From Micromonosporaceae bacterium (GTDB lineage: Bacteria; Actinomycetota; Actinomycetes; Mycobacteriales; Micromonosporaceae), in assembly GCA_019690055.1 (NCBI GenBank), contig JADGGF010000024.1, positions 1-19,262 of the forward strand: DNA of 19,262 nt, read 5' to 3'. Below the pieces are notes generated by a model that worked only from the letters and a program-made list of their open reading frames with translations, was not told the DNA's origin and ran no database searches. A program made the position numbers and the translations under genes. Every line of letters begins with the position of its first letter. The first letter of the stretch is position 1. Positions 1-6,689 of the stretch are shown here, in pieces.

Positions 1-2
1 CC

Positions 3-446
3 CCCGCCCCGACCCCGACCACGCCGGCCGGGCCGCAGTACGTCGCCGAGCTCGTCCGGGCCGAGATCCGCGTGCCGAACCCGACCGGCTGCACCGCCGC
101 CTACGTGGACGTGGACACCGGCAACGTCGGTGTGGAGTCCGGGCACGAGTTCTACTTCAGCCGCTGCCAGGACCCGAGCACGCTGCAGGTGCGGCTGGAC
201 CGCACCTCGGGCCGGTCCACCAGCGGTGCCAACCCCAGCCCGCAGACCTGCGCCGTGCTGGTCGCCGGCACACCGAGCTCGGAGCTGGTCATCACCGCCC
301 AGCGCGGGGTGACGTTCTGCCTGCTCACCGACGAGGCTCAGGCCGCCTCGGCCAACCTGCCCCAGCGCCTCGCGATCGTGGAGGTGCTCTCGGTGACGAC
401 CACGGAGATCCGGCTGGCGCTGAGCACGTACCGCATCGAGGACTGA
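3..446 (+). CDS. 3' end of an unrecognised protein, probable extracellular C-terminal domain
   Basis: The reading frame is open from the first complete codon of the window to the TGA at 444-446, so the gene starts upstream and only about 147 residues are visible. They begin with a Pro/Thr-rich stretch (PAPTPTTPAGP), which looks like a linker, followed by a compact domain of about 130 residues. The domain has four Cys (in GCTAA, SRCQD, QTCAV and TFCLL), alternating hydrophobic beta-type segments and few Lys. Pro/Thr linker plus even-numbered Cys suggests an exported domain with disulfides, such as the extracellular tail of a membrane-anchored actinobacterial protein; some Ser/Thr kinases have similar tails. 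That is inference, and no catalytic motif is visible. The next gene is convergent; the 34-nt gap holds the 10-bp palindrome CGCCGCGGCG at 451-460. Confidence 0.6.
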   Translation, partial: PAPTPTTPAGPQYVAELVRAEIRVPNPTGCTAAYVDVDTGNVGVESGHEFYFSRCQDPSTLQVRLDRTSGRSTSGANPSPQTCAVLVAGTPSSELVITAQRGVTFCLLTDEAQAASANLPQRLAIVEVLSVTTTEIRLALSTYRIED

Positions 447-480
447 CGGACGCCGCGGCGACGCCCGGCCCACGGTTCGA

Positions 481-1347
481 TCACAGGTAGTCGAGCAGGT
501 CGGCGATGGACGGCACCACCTGCGACGGCAGGTACGGGTAGCGGTCCACCTCCTCCGCCGTGGTGACGCCGGTCAGCACGAGGAACGTGTACAGCCCCGC
601 CTCGAGGCCGCCGAGGACGTCGGTGTCCATTCGGTCGCCGACGATCGCGCTGGTCTCGGAGTGGGCCGAGATGCGGTTGAGCGCCTCGCGCATCATCAGC
701 GGGTTGGGCTTGCCCACGAAGTACGGCTTGACCCCGGTCGCCTTGGTGATCAATGCGGCGACCGAACCGGCGGCCGGCAGCGCGCCCTCGCGGGACGGGC
801 CGGTGGCGTCGGGGTTGGTGCAGATGAAGCGGGCGCCGTTGTTGATCAGGCGGATGGCCCGCGTGATCGCCTCGAACGAGTAGTTGCGCGTCTCCCCGAG
901 CACCACGTAGTCGGGGTCGGACTCGGTGAGGGTGTAGCCGACCTCGTGCAGCGCCGTGGTGAGCCCGGCCTCCCCGATGACGAAGGCGGACCCGGCCGGC
1001 CGCTGGGAGTCGAGGAAACGGGCCGTGGCCAGGGCCGAGGTCCAGATCGCCGACTCCGGAACATCGATTCCGGTGTGGGCCAGTCGGGCCCGCAGGTCAC
1101 GAGGCGTGTAGATCGAGTTGTTGGTGAGCACCAGGAAGGACCGGCCCGAGGCGACCAGGCGCCGGACGAACTCGTCGGCGCCGGGGATGAGGCTTCCCTC
1201 GTGAATGAGCACGCCGTCCATGTCCGTGAGCCAGGACTCGATCGGCAAGCGGGGCGGCCGGTCACCCACCAGGGGCGATGGATCGGATGAGCTGCGCGGC
1301 GGGCGGGCGAAGCTGTCATCCCGACTCGGCGGCGTCCGATCATCCAC
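481..1347 (-). CDS. HAD-IIA family phosphatase (NagD-like)
   Basis: A haloacid dehalogenase-superfamily hydrolase of the IIA (NagD/PGP) group, which usually dephosphorylates small sugar- or nucleotide-phosphates in the cytoplasm; the substrate cannot be read from sequence. From a GTG at 1347 it has 288 residues. All HAD motifs are present: motif I TDMDGVL with nucleophile Asp42 and acid/base Asp44, motif II VLTNNS around residue 75, the lysine in VGKPNP (Lys213), and motif IV GDRMDTD at 237-243. IIA proteins carry their cap domain between motifs II and III, as the spacing here allows. The frame is open to 1524, but the extra N-terminus is low-complexity sequence over a 24-bp repeat. GTG 1347 is preceded by a TAGCAT hexamer 7 nt upstream, fitting a leaderless start; GTG 1269 would fit the usual short N-terminus equally well. 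Family confidence is high, start confidence moderate. Confidence 0.85.
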   Translation of the reverse strand: MDDRTPPSRDDSFARPPRSSSDPSPLVGDRPPRLPIESWLTDMDGVLIHEGSLIPGADEFVRRLVASGRSFLVLTNNSIYTPRDLRARLAHTGIDVPESAIWTSALATARFLDSQRPAGSAFVIGEAGLTTALHEVGYTLTESDPDYVVLGETRNYSFEAITRAIRLINNGARFICTNPDATGPSREGALPAAGSVAALITKATGVKPYFVGKPNPLMMREALNRISAHSETSAIVGDRMDTDVLGGLEAGLYTFLVLTGVTTAEEVDRYPYLPSQVVPSIADLLDYL

Positions 1348-1354
1348 GCCGGTG

Positions 1355-1360
1355 ATGCTA
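1355..1360 (-). promoter_or_regulatory. Candidate -10 hexamer for the HAD phosphatase
   Basis: On the minus strand this reads TAGCAT, matching the actinobacterial -10 pattern TANNNT. It ends 7 nt before GTG 1347, so transcription would begin at or next to the start codon. No clear -35 element is seen. Confidence 0.35.
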
Positions 1361-1401
1361 CCGATCAGCCGACGGCCGGCCGGCGTTACGAGCGGGACCC
1401 C

Positions 1402-1473
1402 AACCAGGAGAGCGGGCCGGACACCGGCCAGGAGGGCGAGCCGGACGCCAGGCTGAAGGGTGAGCCGGACCTG
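1402..1473. repeat. Three degenerate 24-bp tandem units
   Basis: Units at 1402-1425, 1426-1449 and 1450-1473 share the pattern CCAGGAG/GGGCGAGCCGGAC. A weaker fourth unit may precede them at about 1378-1401. The period is a multiple of three, so the minus strand translates as a repetitive Gly-Val-Arg/Leu-Leu string, which explains the long open frame upstream of the phosphatase. It is probably non-coding minisatellite-like sequence between divergent genes. Confidence 0.5.
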
Positions 1474-1585
1474 CCCGGCCGGGCGAGCGACGTTGGCGGA
1501 CCGTCGGGGTTCCGCGAGGCCCACCAGCGGTCACGAGTGAGCTGATCCACAGGCTCCCGCTCGATCCAGCCGACCCCACCGGGCG

Positions 1586-1604
1586 TAACGTGTGCACCGA
1601 CACG
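1586..1604 (+). promoter_or_regulatory. Candidate promoter/operator upstream of sdhCAB
   Basis: CGTGT-N6-ACACG at 1589-1604 is a perfect 5-bp inverted repeat and fits the GTG-N8-CAC spacing of CRP/FNR-family sites. It overlaps a TAACGT hexamer at 1586-1591 that fits the -10 pattern. It lies about 95 nt before the sdhC ATG. Role inferred; the rest of the 1525-1697 gap shows nothing distinctive except the sdhC ribosome-binding site. Confidence 0.3.
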
Positions 1605-1697
1605 ACGCCCCGCGGTCGGCGGCCGTCCTGAGCTGCGCGTACGCCCCCGCTTGAGGCGTCGTCACCGCAGGCACCAGAACTCCGGCAGGGAGCACGC

Positions 1698-2522
1698 ATG
1701 ACCACGACGTCAGCCGAACCGGCGGCGGCGCGACCCGCGCTGGGCCGGCGCGCCGCGATCTCGGCGAAGCATCTACGCACGGACCGTTGGTGGGTCGAAC
1801 CGGTGTACACCGTGGTGGGCCTGTCCGCCTGGCTGATCTGGGGCCTGGTCCACACGCTGCTGATCCGGGATTACTACTTCATCGAGGGCCCGGGCTACCA
1901 CTACCTGACGCCGTTCTTCTCACCCTGTGTGAACGTGGAGTGCCCGCCCGACTCGGCGCTGCTCGGCCGCTGGGCACCGTCGTGGGTGCTGCCCTACGCG
2001 ATCCTCAGCCTGCCCCTGCTGCTGCTGTTCCGGCTCACCTGCTACTACTACCGCCGGGCGTACTACCGCTCGTACTGGCTCTCCCCGCCGGCCTGCGCGG
2101 TGCCCGACGGGCACGCCAAGTACACCGGCGAGACCCGGTTCCCGCTGATCATGCAGAACCTGCACCGGTACGCGTTCTACGCGGCGGTCCTCGTCTCCAT
2201 CATCAACACCATCGACGCCGTCCGCTCGTTCTGGGGCACCGAGGGCTTCGGCTTCGGCCTCGGGAACATCCTGCTGGTCGGCAACGTGGTGCTGCTGTGG
2301 GCGTACACGATCTCCTGCCACTCCTGCCGGCACATCGTGGGCGGGCGGCTGAAGCACTTCTCCCGCCACCCGGTCCGGTACCGCGCGTGGACGTTCATCT
2401 CCCGCCTGAACACCCGCCACAAGGAGCTGGCCTGGATCACCCTGGGCACGCTTGCCTTGGTCGATATCTACATTCTGGCCATCGCCGCCGGCTGGTTCTC
2501 CGACCCGCGCTTCTTCAACTGA
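1698..2522 (+). CDS. sdhC: Succinate dehydrogenase membrane anchor subunit (type F, Sdh1-like)
   Basis: Membrane subunit of complex II, passing electrons from succinate oxidation to menaquinone. The 274-residue protein closely resembles the mycobacterial Sdh1 anchor: HLRTDRWW near the N-terminus (25-32), YHYLTPFFSPC (67-77), FRLTCYYYRRAYYRS (111-125), KYTGETRFPLI (141-151), GFGFGLGN (183-190) and the ISCHSCRH block (205-212). Hydrophobic helices fall at about 36-55, 97-113, 158-178, 188-206 and 246-265. In mycobacterial Sdh1 this single anchor carries a membrane-embedded Rieske-type [2Fe-2S] centre instead of heme. Cys207, His208, Cys210 and His212 are obvious ligand candidates here; the exact assignment is inferred. 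No sdhD follows, as expected for this class. An AGGGAG ribosome-binding site at 1687-1692 sits 5 nt before the ATG. sdhA follows 15 nt after the stop. Confidence 0.95.
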   Translation: MTTTSAEPAAARPALGRRAAISAKHLRTDRWWVEPVYTVVGLSAWLIWGLVHTLLIRDYYFIEGPGYHYLTPFFSPCVNVECPPDSALLGRWAPSWVLPYAILSLPLLLLFRLTCYYYRRAYYRSYWLSPPACAVPDGHAKYTGETRFPLIMQNLHRYAFYAAVLVSIINTIDAVRSFWGTEGFGFGLGNILLVGNVVLLWAYTISCHSCRHIVGGRLKHFSRHPVRYRAWTFISRLNTRHKELAWITLGTLALVDIYILAIAAGWFSDPRFFN

Positions 2523-2537
2523 CGAGGGCTGTACGCC

Positions 2538-4508
2538 ATGACTGACAACACTCAGACGAGCGCCGCGAGTCCCGCCCCGCGTGCGCAGGAGACCGTCGAA
2601 CGTCACCGCTACGACGTATTGGTGATCGGTGCCGGCGGCGCCGGCCTGCGGGCCGCCATCGAGGCCCGGCTCGCCGGCAAGCGCACCGCGATCATCTCCA
2701 AGTCGCTGTTCGGCAAGGCGCACACGGTGATGGCCGAGGGTGGCGCGGCGGCGGCCATGGGGAACGTCAACCCCAACGACAACTGGATGGTGCACTTCCG
2801 CGACACCATGCGCGGCGGCAAGTTCCTCAACAACTACCGGATGGCCGAGCTGCACGCCAAGGAGGCCCCGGAGCGGGTATGGGAGCTGGAGACGTACGGC
2901 GCCCTGTTCGACCGTACGAAGGATGGGAAGATTTCCCAGCGTAACTTCGGTGGTCACGAGTACCCGCGACTGGCCCACGTCGGCGACCGGACCGGCTTGG
3001 AGCTGATCCGGACCCTGCAGCAGAAGATCGTGTCCCTGCAGCAGGAGGACAAGGCCGAGCTGGGTGACTACGAGGCGCGGGTGCGCGTCTTCGCCGAGTG
3101 CACGATCACCGACCTGCTGGTCACCGACGGGCGGATCGCCGGGGCGATCGGCTACTACCGGGAGTCCGGGAAGATCGTGCTCTTCGAGGCGCCGGCGATC
3201 GTGCTCGCCACCGGCGGCGTCGGCAAGGCGTACAAGGTGACCTCCAACTCGTGGGAGTACACCGGCGACGGGCACGCGCTCGCGCTCCGGGCGGGCGCGA
3301 CTCTCATCAATATGGAGTTCCTTCAGTTCCACCCGACCGGCATGGTCTGGCCGCCTTCGGTGCGCGGCATCCTGGTCACCGAGTCGGTGCGCGGCGACGG
3401 CGGCGTGCTGCGCAACACCGAGGGCAAGCGGTTCATGTTCGACTACGTGCCCGACGTGTTCCGCAGCCAGTACGCCGAGACCGAGGAGGAGGCGGACCGC
3501 TGGTACACCGACCCGGACAACAACCGCCGGCCGCCGGAGCTGCTCCCGCGGGACGAGGTGGCCCGGGCCATCAACGCCGAGGTGAAGGCCGGCCGCGGAA
3601 CTCCCGCCGGCGGGGTGTACCTCGACGTGTCGAGCCGGCTGCCCGCCGAGGTGATCCTCAAGAAGCTGCCGTCGATGTACCACCAGTTCAAGGAACTGGC
3701 CGATGTGGACATCACGAAGCAGCCCATGGAGGTGGGCCCCACGTGCCACTACATCATGGGTGGCGTCGAGGTCGACGCGGACACCGCCGCCACGATGGTG
3801 CCCGGGTTGTTCGCGGCCGGCGAGGTCTCCGGCGGCATGCACGGTTCGAACCGGCTCGGCGGGAACTCGCTGTCCGACCTGCTGGTCTTCGGCAAGCGGG
3901 CCGGTGAGCACGCGGCGAAGTACGTCGACTCGCTGTCCGAGCGGCCGGCGGTGCGCCCCACCGACGTCCAGGCCGCGATCGGCACGATCCTCGCGCCGCT
4001 GACGCGGGCCGAGGGCGAGAACCCGTACGCCGTCTGGCACGAGCTGCAGGACGTCATGCAGAGCCTGGTGGGCATCATCCGGCGCAAGCACGAGCTGGAG
4101 GAGGCGATCAAGCGCCTGGAGGAGCTCCGGCCGCGGGTGGCGTCGGTGAAGGCGACCGGGGGCCGGCGGTTCAACCCCGGCTGGCATCTCGCCTTGGACC
4201 TTCGGAACATGATCGTGGTCAGCGAATGCGTGGCTCGGGCGGCCCTGGAGCGCGAGGAGTCCCGCGGTGGGCACACCCGTGAGGACTTCCCGACCATGGA
4301 TCCGAAGTGGCGCCGGCTGAACCTCGTGTGTTCGCTGGTCGGCGACCAGGTGACGCTGACTCCCAAGCCGGTACCGAAGATGCCGCGGGAGCTGCTCGCC
4401 CTGTTCGACAAGGCCGAGTTGAAGAAGTACCTCACGCCCGAGGAGCTGGCCGAGCTCGACGAACCGAGCGAGTCCACGGGCGGAGCCGAGGCTGGGAGGA
4501 GCAACTGA
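2538..4508 (+). CDS. sdhA: Succinate dehydrogenase flavoprotein subunit
   Basis: Catalytic subunit oxidising succinate to fumarate with covalently bound FAD on the cytoplasmic face. The 656 residues contain the dinucleotide-binding motif VIGAGGAGLRAA (29-40) and the FAD-attachment segment AHTVMAEGG, where His62 is the expected covalent ligand. Active-site motifs are FHPTG (264-268), TESVRGDGG (281-289), PTCHYIMGG (401-409, His404) and HGSNRLGGNSL (435-445). The C-terminal helical domain carries ESRGGHTREDFP (574-585). The length is above the roughly 590 residues of E. coli SdhA, as in Sdh1-type enzymes. GAGGG at 2524-2528 lies 9 nt before the ATG. The stop overlaps the sdhB start by one base, so translation is probably coupled. 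No key residue is missing. Confidence 0.97.
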   Translation: MTDNTQTSAASPAPRAQETVERHRYDVLVIGAGGAGLRAAIEARLAGKRTAIISKSLFGKAHTVMAEGGAAAAMGNVNPNDNWMVHFRDTMRGGKFLNNYRMAELHAKEAPERVWELETYGALFDRTKDGKISQRNFGGHEYPRLAHVGDRTGLELIRTLQQKIVSLQQEDKAELGDYEARVRVFAECTITDLLVTDGRIAGAIGYYRESGKIVLFEAPAIVLATGGVGKAYKVTSNSWEYTGDGHALALRAGATLINMEFLQFHPTGMVWPPSVRGILVTESVRGDGGVLRNTEGKRFMFDYVPDVFRSQYAETEEEADRWYTDPDNNRRPPELLPRDEVARAINAEVKAGRGTPAGGVYLDVSSRLPAEVILKKLPSMYHQFKELADVDITKQPMEVGPTCHYIMGGVEVDADTAATMVPGLFAAGEVSGGMHGSNRLGGNSLSDLLVFGKRAGEHAAKYVDSLSERPAVRPTDVQAAIGTILAPLTRAEGENPYAVWHELQDVMQSLVGIIRRKHELEEAIKRLEELRPRVASVKATGGRRFNPGWHLALDLRNMIVVSECVARAALEREESRGGHTREDFPTMDPKWRRLNLVCSLVGDQVTLTPKPVPKMPRELLALFDKAELKKYLTPEELAELDEPSESTGGAEAGRSN

Positions 4509-5410
4509 TGGCGCGGCACACGTTCCGGGTCTGGCGCGGCGACGCCAACGGCGGCCAGCTGTCGGACTATGAGGTGGAGGTCAACGAGGGCGAGGTCGTC
4601 CTCGACGTGCTCCACCGCCTGCAGGCCACCCAGACGCCCGATCTCGCGGTGCGCTGGAACTGCAAGGCCGGCAAGTGCGGCTCCTGCTCCATGGAGATCA
4701 ACGGCAAGCCGAAGCTCGCCTGCATGACGCGGATGTCCACCTTCGCCGACGGCGAGACGGTCACCGTCACTCCACTTCGGACGTTCCCGGTGATCCGGGA
4801 CCTGGTGACCGACGTCTCGTTCAACTTCCAGAAGTTGCGCGAGATGCCGGCCTTCGCGCCGCCGCCCGGGCTCAAGCCCGGCGAGTACCGGATGCAGCAG
4901 GTCGATGTCGAGCGGTCGCAGGAGTTCCGCAAGTGCATCGAGTGCTTCCTATGCCAGAACGTCTGCCACGTGATTCGCGACCACGAGGAGAACAAGCCCG
5001 CGTTCTCCGGCCCCCGGCTGTTCATCCGGGCCGCCGAGCTGGACATGCACCCGCTCGACGCGCGGACCGACCGGAAGGAGTTCGCCAAGGAGGAGCAGGG
5101 GCTGGGCTACTGCAACATCACCAAGTGCTGCACCGAGGTCTGCCCGGAGCACATCAAGATCACCGACAACGCGATCATCCCGATGAAGGAGCGCGTGGTC
5201 GACAACCGGTACGACCCGCTGGTCTGGCTGGGGCGGAAGATCTTCCGGCGCGACCAGATGCCGGGCTACCTCGGCGGCCCGACCCAGGAGCGGCTGCCCG
5301 TGAGCGAGATCGTCGCCGACCGGGCGGGGGCCAACTCGCCGTACGGCGACGACATCACGTTCCCGCTGCCCACCGAGTCGCTCACGTACGAGCACACCAA
5401 GGAAGACTGA
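4508..5410 (+). CDS. sdhB: Succinate dehydrogenase iron-sulfur subunit
   Basis: Electron-transfer subunit linking the SdhA flavin to the SdhC membrane centre. The 300 residues contain a ferredoxin-like [2Fe-2S] site (Cys52, Cys57, Cys60, Cys72) and two further clusters. By comparison with E. coli SdhB, the [4Fe-4S] ligands are Cys143, Cys146, Cys149 and Cys212, and the [3Fe-4S] ligands are Cys153, Cys202 and Cys208. The C-terminus runs about 60 residues beyond the E. coli protein, a feature of Sdh1-type subunits. The frame is open upstream into sdhA, but the start is fixed by ATG 4508 in a TGATG overlap with the sdhA stop and by GGAGGA at 4495-4500. The three genes form one operon ending at the hairpin at 5452-5480. 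Confidence 0.96.
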   Translation: MARHTFRVWRGDANGGQLSDYEVEVNEGEVVLDVLHRLQATQTPDLAVRWNCKAGKCGSCSMEINGKPKLACMTRMSTFADGETVTVTPLRTFPVIRDLVTDVSFNFQKLREMPAFAPPPGLKPGEYRMQQVDVERSQEFRKCIECFLCQNVCHVIRDHEENKPAFSGPRLFIRAAELDMHPLDARTDRKEFAKEEQGLGYCNITKCCTEVCPEHIKITDNAIIPMKERVVDNRYDPLVWLGRKIFRRDQMPGYLGGPTQERLPVSEIVADRAGANSPYGDDITFPLPTESLTYEHTKED

Positions 5411-5451
5411 CGACCCGTCGCTGCGGTCGCTCGCCAGTAGCAGCGTGATGA

Positions 5452-5480
5452 GGCCGCCGGGCCGCCCGAGCCCGGCGGCC
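5452..5480. terminator. Hairpin terminator between sdhB and the Nudix gene
   Basis: GGCCGCCGGGC (5452-5462) and GCCCGGCGGCC (5470-5480) form a perfect 11-bp stem with a 7-nt loop. It sits 42 nt after the sdhB stop and 26 nt past the end of the convergent Nudix gene, so it could end transcription from both sides. There is no T-tract, which is usual for actinobacterial terminators. Confidence 0.7.
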
Positions 5481-5505
5481 GTTCGCGTGACGGCCGGGTA
5501 TCGCG

Positions 5506-5928
5506 TCAGGCCTGGGTTGAATCGCGCCGGAGGATCGTCGCCAGCTCGGCCACGATCGGCGTGTCGGCGGGCAGCCAGGGCACGCTGTTCAGCTCGTCCA
5601 CGGCCAGCCAGCGCACGGACCGGTGCTCGAGCGGTTGGGGATCGCCCGCGACGAGGGTGGCGAGCCAGACGCGGAGTACGGCCCACCCGTGCGCGAGCGG
5701 GACGTCGCCGCCGATCCGCTCGCCGACCGCGATCCGCACACCGAGTTCCTCTTCGCACTCACGCACGAGGGCGTCGAGCTCGTCCTCGCCCGGCTCGACC
5801 TTGCCGCCGGGAAACTCCCACCGACCCGCGGTCTCGGGCGGGTCGGCTCGTTCGCAGCCGAGAACGCGGCCGTCGGACACGATGGCGGCTCCGACGATGA
5901 TGAGCGGGCCGGAGCGTTGGGTGTGCAC
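5506..5928 (-). CDS. Nudix hydrolase (MutT-like)
   Basis: A 140-residue Nudix-fold pyrophosphohydrolase, close in size and layout to MutT-type enzymes that clean oxidised or non-canonical nucleoside triphosphates. The Nudix box GX5EX7REUXEEXGU is complete at residues 42-64 (Gly42, Glu48, Arg56, Glu57, Glu60, Glu61, Gly63), so Mg2+ binding and catalysis should be intact. The WEFPGGKVEPGE segment is characteristic of the (d)NTP sanitising/CTP pyrophosphohydrolase branch; the true substrate is not determined by sequence. The start is GTG 5928. It is convergent with sdhB and divergent from the gene at 6206, from which it is separated by 277 nt. TAGAGC lies only 3 nt before the GTG, too near to serve as a standard -10 for this start. 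Confidence 0.88.
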   Translation of the reverse strand: MHTQRSGPLIIVGAAIVSDGRVLGCERADPPETAGRWEFPGGKVEPGEDELDALVRECEEELGVRIAVGERIGGDVPLAHGWAVLRVWLATLVAGDPQPLEHRSVRWLAVDELNSVPWLPADTPIVAELATILRRDSTQA

Positions 5929-6046
5929 GACGCTCTAGGGTGCCAGATCGGTCATGCCCGGTGTCGCCCGGCCTGCCCCCACCTCGTGCTCGTCGGGTGA
6001 TTTGCCGGTTGTTGGCGCGGGCGAAGTCCCGTGGCCGCCGGGAAAA

Positions 6047-6064
6047 TCCACCGGCGCCGGTGGA
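6047..6064. repeat. Perfect 18-bp palindrome in a divergent intergenic region
   Basis: TCCACCGGCGCCGGTGGA is fully self-complementary. It lies about 120 nt before the Nudix start and 140 nt before the 6206 gene. It could be an operator for either divergent gene or a hairpin in an unrecognised leader. No small gene in 5929-6205 is convincing. Confidence 0.4.
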
Positions 6065-6120
6065 GAAATGACGGCCGGCGTCCGGAAGACGCGGAATGTG
6101 GATGTAGACGGAAGGCCAAG

Positions 6121-6136
6121 CCTAGGTAACACTAGG
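6121..6136. promoter_or_regulatory. Candidate operator CCTAG-N6-CTAGG
   Basis: A 5-bp inverted repeat with a 6-nt A/T-richer centre (GTAACA), inside the only A/T-rich patch of the 5929-6205 gap. TAGGGT at 6133-6138 and TAACAC at 6127-6132 are -10-like on the plus strand. It may control the gene starting at 6206; this is inference from position and symmetry. Confidence 0.25.
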
Positions 6137-6205
6137 GTCACGCTGTGACGAGTCCGTTATCTCGACGATGCGTACGGTAACGAGGCGACTACAGGAGGTC
6201 GACGG

Positions 6206-6496
6206 ATGGCACTCGGCCGCGAGGACCTTCGGGACGCGTTGGCGCTGCTCACGGGCTGGGTGCGCAACCCTCGTGAGCTGCAACGGACGCTCCGCCTGGA
6301 CGAGTCCGAGCACGCGGCCCTGACCGAGCGGGTCAAGGTGGTGGCCGACGCCCTCCAACTGCACCCCGAGATCCGCCGCCGCAACGGCCAGACGCAGATC
6401 ACCCTGCACGTTGCGAACGGCACGGTGTCGGCGGACGAGGTACGCCTCGCGGCCCGCATCGAGGACATCTACCAGGCCGTACGGTCGCGCGCCTGA
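6206..6496 (+). CDS. Pterin-4a-carbinolamine dehydratase-like protein
   Basis: A 96-residue protein of the PCD/DCoH fold, which in its classic form dehydrates 4a-hydroxytetrahydrobiopterin during recycling of the aromatic amino-acid hydroxylase cofactor. Recognisable are the N-terminal LTGW (15-18), the central block DALQLHPE (48-55), ITLH (65-68) and the C-terminal helix ADEVRLAARIEDIY (76-89). The family motif [EDKH]-x3-H-[HN]-P is read here as Asp48-x3-Leu52-His53-Pro54, so the first His of the pair is Leu; the later catalytic His (His68) and an acidic residue (Asp77) remain. Activity may be reduced or lost. AGGAGG at 6193-6198 lies 7 nt before the ATG, an excellent ribosome-binding site. 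No hydroxylase gene is adjacent, so a role in aromatic hydroxylation is not supported by context. Confidence 0.7.
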   Translation: MALGREDLRDALALLTGWVRNPRELQRTLRLDESEHAALTERVKVVADALQLHPEIRRRNGQTQITLHVANGTVSADEVRLAARIEDIYQAVRSRA

Positions 6497-6512
6497 CCGC
6501 CCGCCTGGGCGG
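6497..6512 (+). terminator. Short hairpin directly after the PCD-like gene
   Basis: CCGCCC (6497-6502), loop GCCT and GGGCGG (6507-6512) form a 6-bp all-G/C stem beginning on the base after the stop codon. It is a plausible weak terminator. Confidence 0.4.
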
Positions 6513-6547
6513 CTTGGAGGGGCCCTGGGTGACGCGGCCAGGGGTGC

Positions 6548-6656
6548 TCCCCAAGAGGTCACCTTCGGGGCAGGCACGGGCGCCTGGCGAGCCCTGAAAG
6601 TGACTTACTGGGCACGCCACGGTCGCTGGGGTGCCCTGAAAGTCACTTTCTGGGCA
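6548..6656. repeat. Three 41-42 bp tandem units with a GAAAGTsACTTTC palindromic core
   Basis: Cores at 6551-6572, 6592-6613 and 6634-6655 share CC-AAAGTsACYTWC-GGGCA. The GTSAC centres are 41 and 42 bp apart. In the third unit the core GAAAGTCACTTTC is self-complementary around its central base. In the plus direction the units translate as a 14-residue repeat (KVTFWA...W.AL), an effect of the 42-bp period. They occupy most of the 193-nt gap between two convergent genes and look like a non-coding repeat element. Confidence 0.65.
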
Positions 6657-6689
6657 TGGGCGAATGTACGTGGCCCGGGCCGGCGCTGC

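Noticed and set aside
1348..1524. N-terminal extension of the HAD phosphatase
   Set aside because: The extra 59 codons are repetitive Val/Leu/Arg sequence over a 24-bp tandem repeat and have no homology to the family.
1920..4274. 784-codon open frame antisense to sdhC and sdhA
   Set aside because: It is the shadow of high third-position GC in sdhCA; the product is low-complexity His/Val/Gly-rich with no family features.
4307..4507. Upstream extension of the sdhB frame
   Set aside because: It overlaps the end of sdhA in another frame; ATG 4508 has a ribosome-binding site and the conserved N-terminus.
5935..6148. Small open frames on both strands between the Nudix and PCD genes
   Set aside because: They have no ribosome-binding site, no recognisable product and overlap each other; the region looks regulatory.
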